A DNA stretch of 64,000 bases from Thiomicrorhabdus indica (GTDB taxonomy: Bacteria; Pseudomonadota; Gammaproteobacteria; Thiomicrospirales; Thiomicrospiraceae), in contig NZ_CP033040.1 in the NCBI RefSeq assembly GCF_004293625.1, positions 1,674,001 to 1,738,000 on the forward strand, written 5' to 3'. The translations under genes and the position numbers were made by a program. Shown one piece after another: positions 37,530-45,971 of the stretch. Position 1 is the stretch's first letter. Each line of letters begins with the position of its first letter. The notes below the pieces were generated by a model. The model had not been told where the DNA came from. It saw only the letters and a program-made list of their open reading frames with translations, and ran no database searches.

Positions 37530-38411
37530 TTAACTCAATTTAATTCCAGCTTGCTCCATCGCTGCTACGACTTTTGGCTGCGCTGACTCGGATAAAACCG
37601 TTAAAGGTAAACGAATGGTTTTTGACATCATCCCCATGCGATAGAGAGCCCATTTAACAGGGATAGGATTCGCTTCTAGGAATAAATCTGAATGCAAAGC
37701 CTTTAATGAAGCATCCAACTCTTGTGCTTTTACTGCATCACCGTCAAGAGCTGCCATATAAATATCATGAACGGCTTCAGGTGCTACATTCGCAGTCACC
37801 GAAATACCTCCATGCCCGCCAGCCAAAATAAATTCAACAGCGGTAGCATCATCACCGGTGTACAAGTCAAACTCTTCACCCGCACCGGCTTTTATTTGTG
37901 CAACACGAGAAATGTCTCCAGTGGCTTCTTTAATACCAATAATGTTGGTAATTTTTGACAATCGGATGACAGTTTTAGGCGTCATATCAACTGCAGTCCG
38001 ACCTGGCACATTATAGAGAATTTGAGGAATATCCACTGCTTCCGCAATGGTTTTGTGATGAAGAAACAAACCTTCTTGGGTTGGTTTGTTGTAATAAGGA
38101 GTCACCAACAAACAAGCGTCCACACCTGCATCTTTCGCACATTGCGTAAGTTCAATTGCTTCACGAGTTGAATTTGCCCCAGTTCCAGCTATGACGGGAA
38201 TTCTGCCAGCAACTTTTGACACCACAAAACGAAGAACTTCACAATGCTCTTTATAGTCAAGGGTTGCCGATTCCCCCGTGGTTCCAACAGCAACAATTGC
38301 ATCGGTTTTGGACTTGATGTGAAATTCAATTAACGCTTCTAAAGCCACATAATCAATTGATTCATCTTCTAACATAGGTGTGACTAACGCCACCATACTG
38401 CCTCTAAACAC
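37530..38411 (-). CDS. dapA: DapA, 4-hydroxy-tetrahydrodipicolinate synthase
   Basis: Condenses pyruvate with aspartate semialdehyde for lysine and diaminopimelate. Motifs: GTTGESATLDYKEH, GTGANSTREAIELT, PYYNKPTQEGL, LYNVPGRTAVDM and the Schiff-base lysine in IIGIKEATGD. I choose the GTG at 38411: GGAGAG lies about eight bases upstream, the family starts F-x-GS-x-VALVTP, and the result is 293 residues, the expected length. A longer reading from 38444 adds 11 unsupported residues. Confidence 0.95.
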   Translation of the reverse strand: MFRGSMVALVTPMLEDESIDYVALEALIEFHIKSKTDAIVAVGTTGESATLDYKEHCEVLRFVVSKVAGRIPVIAGTGANSTREAIELTQCAKDAGVDACLLVTPYYNKPTQEGLFLHHKTIAEAVDIPQILYNVPGRTAVDMTPKTVIRLSKITNIIGIKEATGDISRVAQIKAGAGEEFDLYTGDDATAVEFILAGGHGGISVTANVAPEAVHDIYMAALDGDAVKAQELDASLKALHSDLFLEANPIPVKWALYRMGMMSKTIRLPLTVLSESAQPKVVAAMEQAGIKLS

Positions 38412-38695
38412 CGACAATCTCTCCAAAACCCGAACGTAACACAACAGAAATACTTCGTTGCAATTTTCAAAAAAGTAATATTAACCGTTCATTACTAGGA
38501 CTTCAACCAAATTCCATCGCTAAAAGTTAACGACTTAACTTTCGTCAGAACGCAGTCCATTTGTACTTGCTACCCCTTCATTCAAGGTGCATACTTGAAG
38601 CTGCGTTTTTTGTCTTTTTTATCGGTGATAAAGAAAAAAATTAAAAAAGCAACAAACCAATCAATTTATTCCAAAAACATAAAGGCTTAGATTAA

Positions 38696-39172
38696 ATGTC
38701 GAATCTTAAATTGAACGTAGGCGATTGCATTCCAAACTTTTCAATTGAAGCAACGGGTGAAAAGACAATCACTCAGGAAGATTTTTTAGGGAAATATACA
38801 GTTGTCTATTTTTATCCCAAAGACAGTACTCCTGGATGCACAACAGAAGGTTTAGATTTTACATCACTTCATTCGGAATTCTCTCAGCTAAACACCCAAA
38901 TATTTGGTGTTTCAATGGACTCCATGAAACGTCACGACAATTTTAAAACTAAGCAAAATTTTTCATTTGAACTCTTATCTGATCCAGAAGGTGAATTTTG
39001 TAACCTATTCGGAACCTACCAGCTCAAGAAAAACTTCGGAAAAGAATATATGGGGATTGTTAGAACGACCTTTTTAATTTCGCCGGAAGGAAAAGTCATC
39101 CAAGTATGGCCAAACGTCAAAGTCAAAGATCACGCTAAAAACGTTTTAGAATTCCTAAAAACAAATGCTTAG
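38696..39172 (+). CDS. bcp: Bcp/PrxQ-type peroxiredoxin
   Basis: Thiol peroxidase of the AhpC/TSA superfamily, 158 residues. The peroxidatic cysteine is in PKDSTPGCTTE. The resolving cysteine found five residues later in E. coli Bcp is absent (GLDF instead), so this is a one-cysteine form or uses another cysteine. It is followed after 52 bases by the PIN-PhoH gene on the same strand, with a palindrome copy in the gap. Confidence 0.93.
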   Translation: MSNLKLNVGDCIPNFSIEATGEKTITQEDFLGKYTVVYFYPKDSTPGCTTEGLDFTSLHSEFSQLNTQIFGVSMDSMKRHDNFKTKQNFSFELLSDPEGEFCNLFGTYQLKKNFGKEYMGIVRTTFLISPEGKVIQVWPNVKVKDHAKNVLEFLKTNA

Positions 39173-39188
39173 ACATAAACAAAAGATT

Positions 39189-39198
39189 ACCGGCCGGT
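39189..39198. repeat. ACCGGCCGGT palindrome, intergenic (bcp/PhoH2)
   Basis: Exact copy, extended to TTACCGGCCGGTAA, 27 bases before the PIN-PhoH start codon. Confidence 0.95.
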
Positions 39199-39224
39199 AA
39201 CATTTAAGAAAAGGATACAACTCA

Positions 39225-40631
39225 ATGACCGATGAACCAAGACGCTTATTTATCCTAGATACCAACGTGCTGATGCACGATCCAATGGCACTATTCAATT
39301 TCGAAGAACATGACATCTTTATCTCCATGACTGTCTTAGAAGAACTAGACGCTGGGAAAAAAGGCATGTCAGAAGTCGCACGAAATGTTCGTGAAACAAA
39401 CCGATTAATTGATCAAATCATCAGCGATGCATCTTTTGAGGAAATCAAAAAAGGCCTAAGCCTTGAGCGTATTCACCCTAATGCTGATAATGAAAATATA
39501 CATTTAGGGAAGCTATTCTTTGAGACAGAACCTCTTATTGCGGAGCTTCCTGCGTCACTTCCAAGTCATAAAGCGGATAACCATATCCTGCAAACCGGTC
39601 TAGCACTCAAAGAACATTATCCGAACCGCAATGTCACTCTAGTAACCAAAGACATCAACATGCGGATTAAATCTTCAGCTGTAGGCTTGCACTCTGAAGA
39701 TTACTACAACGACCGCGTTTTAGAGGATACCGACCTCTTGTTCCGAGGTTGGGAGAGCCTACCAGAACACTTCTTAGAAACCCATGGCAACCAAATGAAA
39801 TCTTGGCAGGAAGATAGTAGAACTTTCTATGAAATTGCCGTTGACAAGGATACTCATTGGTTCCCAAATCAAGCTTTAATCAGCCAAAACGATGCTGGAT
39901 TTAATGCCATTGTACGCACAGTGGATAGCAAAACGGCAAAGCTTGAGTATATGCAGGATTACTTTCAGGAAGGACACAATGTCTGGGGAATTACTGCTCG
40001 CAATATGGAACAAAACATTGCTCTAAACTACTTAATGGATCCAGAAATAGATTTTGTTTCTTTATTAGGTGTTGCTGGAACAGGGAAAACATTATTGACC
40101 CTTGCTGCAGCCCTTGAGCAAACCCTGGAAGAAAACCTTTACAGCGAAATCATTATGACACGTGCCACCATTCCAATTGGTGAAGACATCGGCTTCCTGC
40201 CTGGAACCGAAGAAGAAAAAATGACGCCTTGGATGGGGGCTTTAATGGATAACCTTGAAGTTCTAACTGACTCAGACGGCTATACTGACTGGGAAAAAGA
40301 GAGTACTCAAGAACTGATGAATAAGCGCATCAAGATTAAATCCATGAATTTCATGCGAGGTCGCACTTTCCAGAAAAAATTCATCATTATCGATGAAGCG
40401 CAAAACTTAACCCCTAAACAGATGAAAGCTTTGATTACGCGTGCAGGTGAAGACACTAAGGTTGTGTGTCTTGGTAACATAGGTCAGATTGATTCACCAT
40501 ACCTGACCGAAACGACCACTGGATTAACCTACATTGTCGACAGGTTTAAATCATGGGAACACAGTGCTCATATCACTTTAGAGCAAGGAGAACGCTCTCG
40601 ACTCTCTGAATACGCTTCAGATTGCCTATAA
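39225..40631 (+). CDS. PIN domain-PhoH ATPase fusion (PhoH2/YlaK type)
   Basis: A 468-residue protein. The N-terminal PIN nuclease domain has LFILDTNVLMHDP and VLEELDAGKKG, with a second acidic cluster TLVTKDINMRIKS. The C-terminal PhoH domain is a P-loop helicase-like ATPase with Walker A GVAGTGKTLL and Walker B FIIIDEAQNLTP. PhoH2 proteins of mycobacteria are RNA helicase/ribonucleases with a small upstream partner. No such partner gene is seen here, and bcp precedes it directly. GGATAC lies before the ATG. Confidence 0.92.
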   Translation: MTDEPRRLFILDTNVLMHDPMALFNFEEHDIFISMTVLEELDAGKKGMSEVARNVRETNRLIDQIISDASFEEIKKGLSLERIHPNADNENIHLGKLFFETEPLIAELPASLPSHKADNHILQTGLALKEHYPNRNVTLVTKDINMRIKSSAVGLHSEDYYNDRVLEDTDLLFRGWESLPEHFLETHGNQMKSWQEDSRTFYEIAVDKDTHWFPNQALISQNDAGFNAIVRTVDSKTAKLEYMQDYFQEGHNVWGITARNMEQNIALNYLMDPEIDFVSLLGVAGTGKTLLTLAAALEQTLEENLYSEIIMTRATIPIGEDIGFLPGTEEEKMTPWMGALMDNLEVLTDSDGYTDWEKESTQELMNKRIKIKSMNFMRGRTFQKKFIIIDEAQNLTPKQMKALITRAGEDTKVVCLGNIGQIDSPYLTETTTGLTYIVDRFKSWEHSAHITLEQGERSRLSEYASDCL

Positions 40632-40722
40632 AATCAAATGAGATAAAGATTGCAACCGGCTGGTTAAAAACCTTATTTACACTGGTCGGTGTACTCCTAA
40701 ACCATTAAAGAATCTTAAAACA

Positions 40723-40754
40723 AAAAAGCCGAATCATTATGATTCGGCTTTTTT
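40723..40754. terminator. Bidirectional terminator between PhoH2 and the LysR gene
   Basis: AAAAAAGCCGAATCAT/ATGATTCGGCTTTTTT perfect stem with built-in T-runs on both strands; the two flanking genes converge on it. Confidence 0.95.
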
Positions 40755-40772
40755 GTGAAACAATATATGCGA

Positions 40773-41726
40773 TTAACGCCCCATTGTTTTTTGCTCTTCT
40801 TCGGTTGGGATTCTAAAGCCCAATTCTTGCGCACGCGCTCGACAGTAATTAATTGCAAACTCAAGCAACTCTCCCACTGCACGATGACGGAATTTATGTT
40901 TTTGACGAACATGTGAGAAAGGACGAAGAATTGGAGGATCCAATGGAATCGCTTTCAAAGTTCCTAACTGCAATTCTTTGACCAATGTTGTACGTGATAC
41001 AACAGCAACACCCACATCAGATTCAACCGCCATTTTAACAGCTTCAGGACTTCCCAATTCCATAACAACTTTCAAGTCACTGTAACTGAAGCCTTGCTCA
41101 CGAATATAAGAATCAATAACTTGACGAGAGCCAGACCCTTCTTCACGAGAGATGTAACCAAATTTTCGGAAATCATCAACCGTAACGCTGTCTTTTGTTG
41201 CAAGCGGATGATTCTTCGGACAAATCAATTGCATCTCATCAATTCGACAAACATCGACTTCTAAGTTTTTGTTTTGAACAGGCGCTTCAACTAAACCGAG
41301 ATCGATCATATTATTTTCAACCATCGAAACAATCGCATCGGTGTTCCCAACTTGCAAACGAATATTGACATCTTCAAATTGCTTTTTGAATGCCCCCAGA
41401 AGGCTAGGCAGCATATATTCAGCAATTGTCGTACTCGCTCCAATGACCAGAGATCCTGTGACTTCACCAGTCAACTCTCTAACATCACTATTCATCTTTT
41501 CATAAAGTTCAAGAATTTGATCCGCATAGTCGTAAACCACTTTACCGGCATCGGTCAGGGTGATTTTGTTATGAGTACGATCAAAAAGACGGGTATTAAA
41601 AAAGTCTTCGAGTTGTTTAACCTGGAATGTTACGGCAGGTTGAGTCATATGTAATGTTTCAGCAGCTTTAGTAAAGCTCATTACTTTTGCAACAGTGTGA
41701 AACACCTGAAGACGTCTATCAGCCAT
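40773..41726 (-). CDS. LysR-type transcriptional regulator (CbbR-like)
   Basis: A 317-residue LTTR. The N-terminal HTH (LQVFHTVAKVMSFTKAAETL, then HMTQPAVTFQVKQLE) is followed by an effector-binding domain with QVGNTDAIVSMVENN and SREEGSGSRQVID. CbbR-family regulators of Calvin-cycle genes have the same general look, but no cbb gene is adjacent. The target is therefore unknown and could be the upstream or an unlinked locus. Confidence 0.87.
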   Translation of the reverse strand: MADRRLQVFHTVAKVMSFTKAAETLHMTQPAVTFQVKQLEDFFNTRLFDRTHNKITLTDAGKVVYDYADQILELYEKMNSDVRELTGEVTGSLVIGASTTIAEYMLPSLLGAFKKQFEDVNIRLQVGNTDAIVSMVENNMIDLGLVEAPVQNKNLEVDVCRIDEMQLICPKNHPLATKDSVTVDDFRKFGYISREEGSGSRQVIDSYIREQGFSYSDLKVVMELGSPEAVKMAVESDVGVAVVSRTTLVKELQLGTLKAIPLDPPILRPFSHVRQKHKFRHRAVGELLEFAINYCRARAQELGFRIPTEEEQKTMGR

Positions 41727-41916
41727 GCGGTTTCCTCTAATTTATGAGTTCATAATCAATGGTTGATGAATATAGGTGTTTAATGACAAAATGTCAATCT
41801 TCTTTATAACTGTATAAAATTAAGAATAAATACTTACTCTCGAACCCTACTGAATTACATTTCATAAACTTCACAACAGCAAGTCATCAGACTAACTCTC
41901 TGATTATTTTAATGTT

Positions 41917-43086
41917 TCAATCTTTCTTGGGTCTTTTATGCAAAAAGCCAAAGCGATGAAATCCTTTTTCTGTGGTTGGTTCATCAGTCTGGTCACCTTT
42001 TTCATCAGCTTGACCAGATTCTGAGTCTTGTTTAGCCTCAAACTCTGTTTCATTTTTCCGATGTTGTTCTTGAGATTTTAAGTTTTTTTGCGCATCTGAC
42101 TCAAAGCCAGATTTCATTGAAGAAAATCCGTTTCCTGAAAAACTCGGAGCAGGAATCGGTTTATCTGTTGCTAATTCAGACTCGTTCTGTTCAGAACTTT
42201 TCTCAATCGTCGACTCTGAGAAATGGCTTGTTCGACTTTCAAGTTCTGCCCTCAAACGCTGAATCTCTTTCTGCCTCAAGTCATTCAATTCTTCTTTCAG
42301 TTGCACAAGTTCATTTGACATATGCAACATGATATATTCAACATGACGTTCATTTTCAGTGGAGAGTTTCGTTAAACGTTTTTCAGTGTTTTGGACATAA
42401 CCTAAAATTTCTTTTTCCAACTTCCTCTGTTCAGAGCCAATCAAAAATGCGGAAAAATTTGCAGTGACTAAAGAGAAAAATAAAACGCCAAACACAATCA
42501 AAATTGTTCCAAAAATACGCCCATTTTCTGTTTGCGGAACCACATCGCCATAACCGACAGTTGTAATGGTCACAACTGCATACCAAATACCATCAATAAA
42601 CGGTCGATCCTCGATATAGACAAACACTCCCCCTGCACCAACAACCAAAAATGCAAACCCGACCAAAATCTGCCCAAACCGGTTTTTCCGTAAAAGCTTT
42701 ACAACGTCTTGAAAGAAATTGACGAAAAAGCGCATCAGCAGGAGTAAACGCAAGGTTCGAATAATAATTGCCCACTCACTACTCCACTCAATCCACGGGA
42801 ATGCCAAGATGACAATGGCAAAATTCAACCAGTTTTGTTGAAAATACCGAACACGATTATTAACCATCGTTAAATTGACTATAAATTCTAGTGCGAATAC
42901 TGCCCAGACAAGATGGTTTAACCACTCGGATTCATACGAAAATTCAGTATAGGAAAGAATCAGTTGAACAAAGACTGCCAACAAAGCCGCAAGCACAAGG
43001 TATTCAAAAAACTGGCCAATTTGCCTGGCTTGTTTATTTTCAAATGGACTAACTCCCGCAACCCCTAAAACGGCACGAATGTTCAT
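41917..43086 (-). CDS. Voltage-gated-type potassium channel with long C-terminal tail
   Basis: A 389-residue inner-membrane protein. Five or six hydrophobic segments lie in residues 25-215, including an S4-like IIIRTLRLLLLMRFF. The pore helix and selectivity filter are TITTVGYGDVVP. After the pore comes a coiled coil (EQRKLEKEILGYVQNTEKRL, then HVEYIMLHMSNELVQLKEEL), and from about residue 270 a long low-complexity Ser/Glu/Lys-rich tail. The tail is not conserved-looking. No RCK/TrkA-N domain is present. Confidence 0.9.
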   Translation of the reverse strand: MNIRAVLGVAGVSPFENKQARQIGQFFEYLVLAALLAVFVQLILSYTEFSYESEWLNHLVWAVFALEFIVNLTMVNNRVRYFQQNWLNFAIVILAFPWIEWSSEWAIIIRTLRLLLLMRFFVNFFQDVVKLLRKNRFGQILVGFAFLVVGAGGVFVYIEDRPFIDGIWYAVVTITTVGYGDVVPQTENGRIFGTILIVFGVLFFSLVTANFSAFLIGSEQRKLEKEILGYVQNTEKRLTKLSTENERHVEYIMLHMSNELVQLKEELNDLRQKEIQRLRAELESRTSHFSESTIEKSSEQNESELATDKPIPAPSFSGNGFSSMKSGFESDAQKNLKSQEQHRKNETEFEAKQDSESGQADEKGDQTDEPTTEKGFHRFGFLHKRPKKD

Positions 43087-43290
43087 AGTGCGACTCTTTT
43101 TATTGAATTATTTACATTGAGAAAAGTACGTGCATACTTCACAGGTTGCATGCATGCAAGCAATAGCTTATCAGCAGAAGATACCAAAGCTAAACGAATT
43201 TGCCTAGCCAGTAAAACCTAACTCTTGAGAAAAATTATGTTTACAAGAAGTTTGACCCAAAAAGTGAACGCTTATCGAAGTTTATCCTCA

Positions 43291-44574
43291 TTAGAGAGGC
43301 TTTGATGACTTTGCCAAACTTGGGATCTCCTCTCGTCCATTCAATACCTGCGCCATTAACCAATGTTTCAAAGGCGCACTTAGTTTTGACTGGCCGGTCA
43401 AATCTATAACGGTATGACGAAAGTTTTCAAGAAGTTCCGCAGCGAAAAGCTTGTCAAAAAACTCCATCGAACGTTGCACAATGACATTGTCACCGCGTCT
43501 TTGGCGCTCATACTTGCGCAACATTGGCAAGGTTCCGATTTGTCTTCCTTGTCTGAGTGCTACGGAGACTTGATCAATCAAAGCCGCCGCATCCAAAAGA
43601 CCTATATTCACACCTTGACCTGCTTGCGGATTAATCGTGTGTGCCGCATCGCCAACCAACGCGAAACAAGGCTTCACATAGCTTCGAGCATGTCTTCGCA
43701 CTAGTGGAAATGCCGAACGCTCAGCCACATGGATAACCCGCCCTAATTCAAATCCTGACGCCTGCTCAATCTCTCGAGCAAAAGCTTTATCGTCTAACGA
43801 CAATGCCCACTGCATTTTATCTAACGGCAAATACCAAGCAATAGAGCTCACTTCTTCTGCCATGCCTAAATAAGCAAAAGGTCCATCGGGAGTATATCGT
43901 TGCCAACACGCATTCTGATGCGACTTTTCGGTTTTCACACAACCAACCACTGCACACTGCTCATAATCAAGCTGTTCAAGGCCAATACTAGCCAATTGAC
44001 GCAGCTTGGAAAATGCGCCATCCGCTCCGACAACCAGCTGTGTTGTGATCTTTCGCCCTGAATCGAGCATTAAAACGGCATCTGCCTGAAAATCTTTACC
44101 GGCCGGTAAAGTTAACGTATCAATTTTTTCAGTAAGATTAATTTTAATATTGGGCTGTTGTTCTAGCTGTTCCCACAAAGCCGCCTGCACGATAAAATTC
44201 TCTACTGTGTGGCCTAAATTCGGCTCCATAATTTCTTGAGCATGAAAAGCAAGCTTGTTTTCTGAGCCCGACTCCCATACATTCATCGCCACAAATGGCT
44301 GAAAACGACGGTTTTCAATTCCTGACCACGCGCCTAAATTTTTTAGGATATTCTCTGAACTACGAGTTAATGCACTCACTCGAACAGCAAATGGCGTCGC
44401 ATCGTCCCACACAAGCTCAGGCGCTTTTTGTTCAAACAACAACACTTTCAAACCCAGCTTCGCCAAACCTAAAGCAGTTGCAGCGCCAACCATTCCGCCT
44501 CCAACCACAACAGAGTCATAAGAATTTTCCTGATTTGAATTGAATTGATTTAACGTCGTTTTCATTGAATCCAT
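43291..44574 (-). CDS. UbiI/UbiF/VisC-type FAD-dependent ubiquinone hydroxylase
   Basis: A 427-residue flavin monooxygenase of the UbiH/Coq6 family. The FAD motifs are VVGGGMVGAATALGLAK, VGADGAFSKLR and VGDAAHTINPQAGQGVNIGL. RVSALTRSSENIL is typical of UbiI/UbiF rather than UbiH. The paralogous UbiH is encoded directly upstream (45 bases), as in the E. coli pepP-ubiH-ubiI order. Which ring position it hydroxylates cannot be settled by eye. Start at 44574 or the ATG three codons later. Confidence 0.88.
   Translation of the reverse strand: MDSMKTTLNQFNSNQENSYDSVVVGGGMVGAATALGLAKLGLKVLLFEQKAPELVWDDATPFAVRVSALTRSSENILKNLGAWSGIENRRFQPFVAMNVWESGSENKLAFHAQEIMEPNLGHTVENFIVQAALWEQLEQQPNIKINLTEKIDTLTLPAGKDFQADAVLMLDSGRKITTQLVVGADGAFSKLRQLASIGLEQLDYEQCAVVGCVKTEKSHQNACWQRYTPDGPFAYLGMAEEVSSIAWYLPLDKMQWALSLDDKAFAREIEQASGFELGRVIHVAERSAFPLVRRHARSYVKPCFALVGDAAHTINPQAGQGVNIGLLDAAALIDQVSVALRQGRQIGTLPMLRKYERQRRGDNVIVQRSMEFFDKLFAAELLENFRHTVIDLTGQSKLSAPLKHWLMAQVLNGREEIPSLAKSSKPL
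44098..44107. repeat. ACCGGCCGGT palindrome, in the UbiI-like gene
   Basis: Exact copy extended to TTTACCGGCCGGTAAA (44095-44110); read as Pro-Ala-Gly (TLPAGKDF). Confidence 0.95.
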
Positions 44575-44619
44575 TTCTCTAAACTCTGTTGTTCAAATAC
44601 ATATTTAAATGGTTTGAGT

Positions 44620-45885
44620 CTAAGCTTTACCCATTGCAAAGCGGGCAAAACGTTTCTTTAAAGGCGGTAATAATTGCATTGCGGCTAAGCCTAAACCTCT
44701 CGCATGGCCAACTATAGGCGAAGGATGCTCAAAAATTTGAATCAAACCATCTGTCATACCCATCACTTTTTCGTGTTGTTTTTGCTGACGAGACGCATAA
44801 TCCGAGATCAACTCGCTTAAGATTGTCGGATTGGACAAATCTACCGGCCGGTTAAATTGATTTTCAAACCGATCCAGAGCCGCAACAAACTCAAAAACGT
44901 CTTTAATCCCCAAATTCAAACCTTGAGCCGCCACCGGGTGCTGGGTATGCGCAGCATTCCCCATCAACACAACACACCCTTCAGAAATTTGATCCAGACT
45001 GGTTTCTTTTAGCGGATAAGCCAGACGTTTTGACACCGACACAAAGCCACCGAAACGCTCACCCATTCTTTCAGAAAATGCTTGCATAAAGGCTTGATCA
45101 TCCATGTCCAAAATACGCGCCTTATCCTCGACAGAACAAACCCAAACCGCTTTATGAAAGCGCTCCGCCATCGGTAACAAGGCCATTGGGCCTTGAGGGG
45201 TAAAACGTTCAAAGGCTAATCCATGATGCACATCTCTGGTCTCAATACGGGCAAGCACTCCAAAAGCTTCATAAGACTTGGTATGTAATTCAAAACCCAG
45301 CCCTTTGCGAACTTGCGAATCGGTTCCATCTGCACCAATCAAGCAGTGAGAGCAAACTTCAATGGATAAATTAGATTCAGTCTCTTTTAAAACCGATAAA
45401 ACTGCAAACTCATTGGCGGTTTCATTAGATACATTATCCAGCTCACAAAATTGGGAAAACTGCTTAAACTCAACCGGTGATAACAATTGGATATTTTCTT
45501 GCCTCTCAGCAACTTTCCATAATTGATTACCTAAATCCCAGCCTTGAACACTATATCCAAGCGCATCTATCCCTAACTCTTCGTTCGAAATAGTCGTCAG
45601 CCCCAAATAGCCTTTTTGAGAAACATGAACTTTTTTGATGGGCGTGCTTAATGGCAACAATGAAGGCCAAATACCAAATTCTCTGAGTACATCAGCAGAA
45701 CCTTGAGAAAGTGCTAAAACTCGACCATCAAAAGCATTCTCTTGCTGCTCAATTTTATTCGGAAAATTCGGTGTAAATTGTTCAGCAACAATCACCTCGT
45801 AACCTTTACGAGATAAACCAATCGCAAGAATTAACCCGACTGGACCCGCACCAGAAATCAAAAAGTCACATGATAGGGTTTTCAT
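44620..45885 (-). CDS. ubiH: UbiH, 2-octaprenyl-6-methoxyphenol hydroxylase
   Basis: FAD monooxygenase adding a ring hydroxyl in ubiquinone synthesis. The 421-residue protein shows FLISGAGPVGLILAIGLSRK, the UbiH-type RVLALSQGSADVLREFGIWP and KKVHVSQKGYLG, LIGADGTDSQVRK, and VLMGNAAHTQHPVAAQGLNLGI. It follows pepP by 86 bases and precedes a paralogue. In aerobic sulfur oxidisers ubiquinone accepts electrons from the oxidation chain. A palindrome copy is read as Arg-Pro-Val. Confidence 0.93.
   Translation of the reverse strand: MKTLSCDFLISGAGPVGLILAIGLSRKGYEVIVAEQFTPNFPNKIEQQENAFDGRVLALSQGSADVLREFGIWPSLLPLSTPIKKVHVSQKGYLGLTTISNEELGIDALGYSVQGWDLGNQLWKVAERQENIQLLSPVEFKQFSQFCELDNVSNETANEFAVLSVLKETESNLSIEVCSHCLIGADGTDSQVRKGLGFELHTKSYEAFGVLARIETRDVHHGLAFERFTPQGPMALLPMAERFHKAVWVCSVEDKARILDMDDQAFMQAFSERMGERFGGFVSVSKRLAYPLKETSLDQISEGCVVLMGNAAHTQHPVAAQGLNLGIKDVFEFVAALDRFENQFNRPVDLSNPTILSELISDYASRQQKQHEKVMGMTDGLIQIFEHPSPIVGHARGLGLAAMQLLPPLKKRFARFAMGKA
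44843..44852. repeat. ACCGGCCGGT palindrome, in ubiH
   Basis: Exact copy, read as Arg-Pro-Val (FNRPVDLS). Confidence 0.95.
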
Positions 45886-45951
45886 AAGTTTACCTATAAT
45901 TCAGTTTTAGTCAGTTTTCCGCTTTATACTGTATTTTCAAATACGTTTATT

Positions 45952-45971
45952 TTTCTACCGGCCGGTAGAAA
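45952..45971. repeat. 20-bp perfect palindrome around an ACCGGCCGGT copy, at the pepP stop
   Basis: TTTCTACCGGCCGGTAGAAA is perfect over 20 bases (core 45957-45966) and directly abuts the pepP stop codon at 45972. It could fold as a hairpin in the pepP-ubiH mRNA. It is the longest extension in the window. Confidence 0.95.

Noticed and set aside
40773-41726. Naming the LysR gene cbbR
   Set aside because: The overall look fits CbbR-like regulators, but many LysR proteins share the same N-terminal motif and no cbb genes are adjacent.
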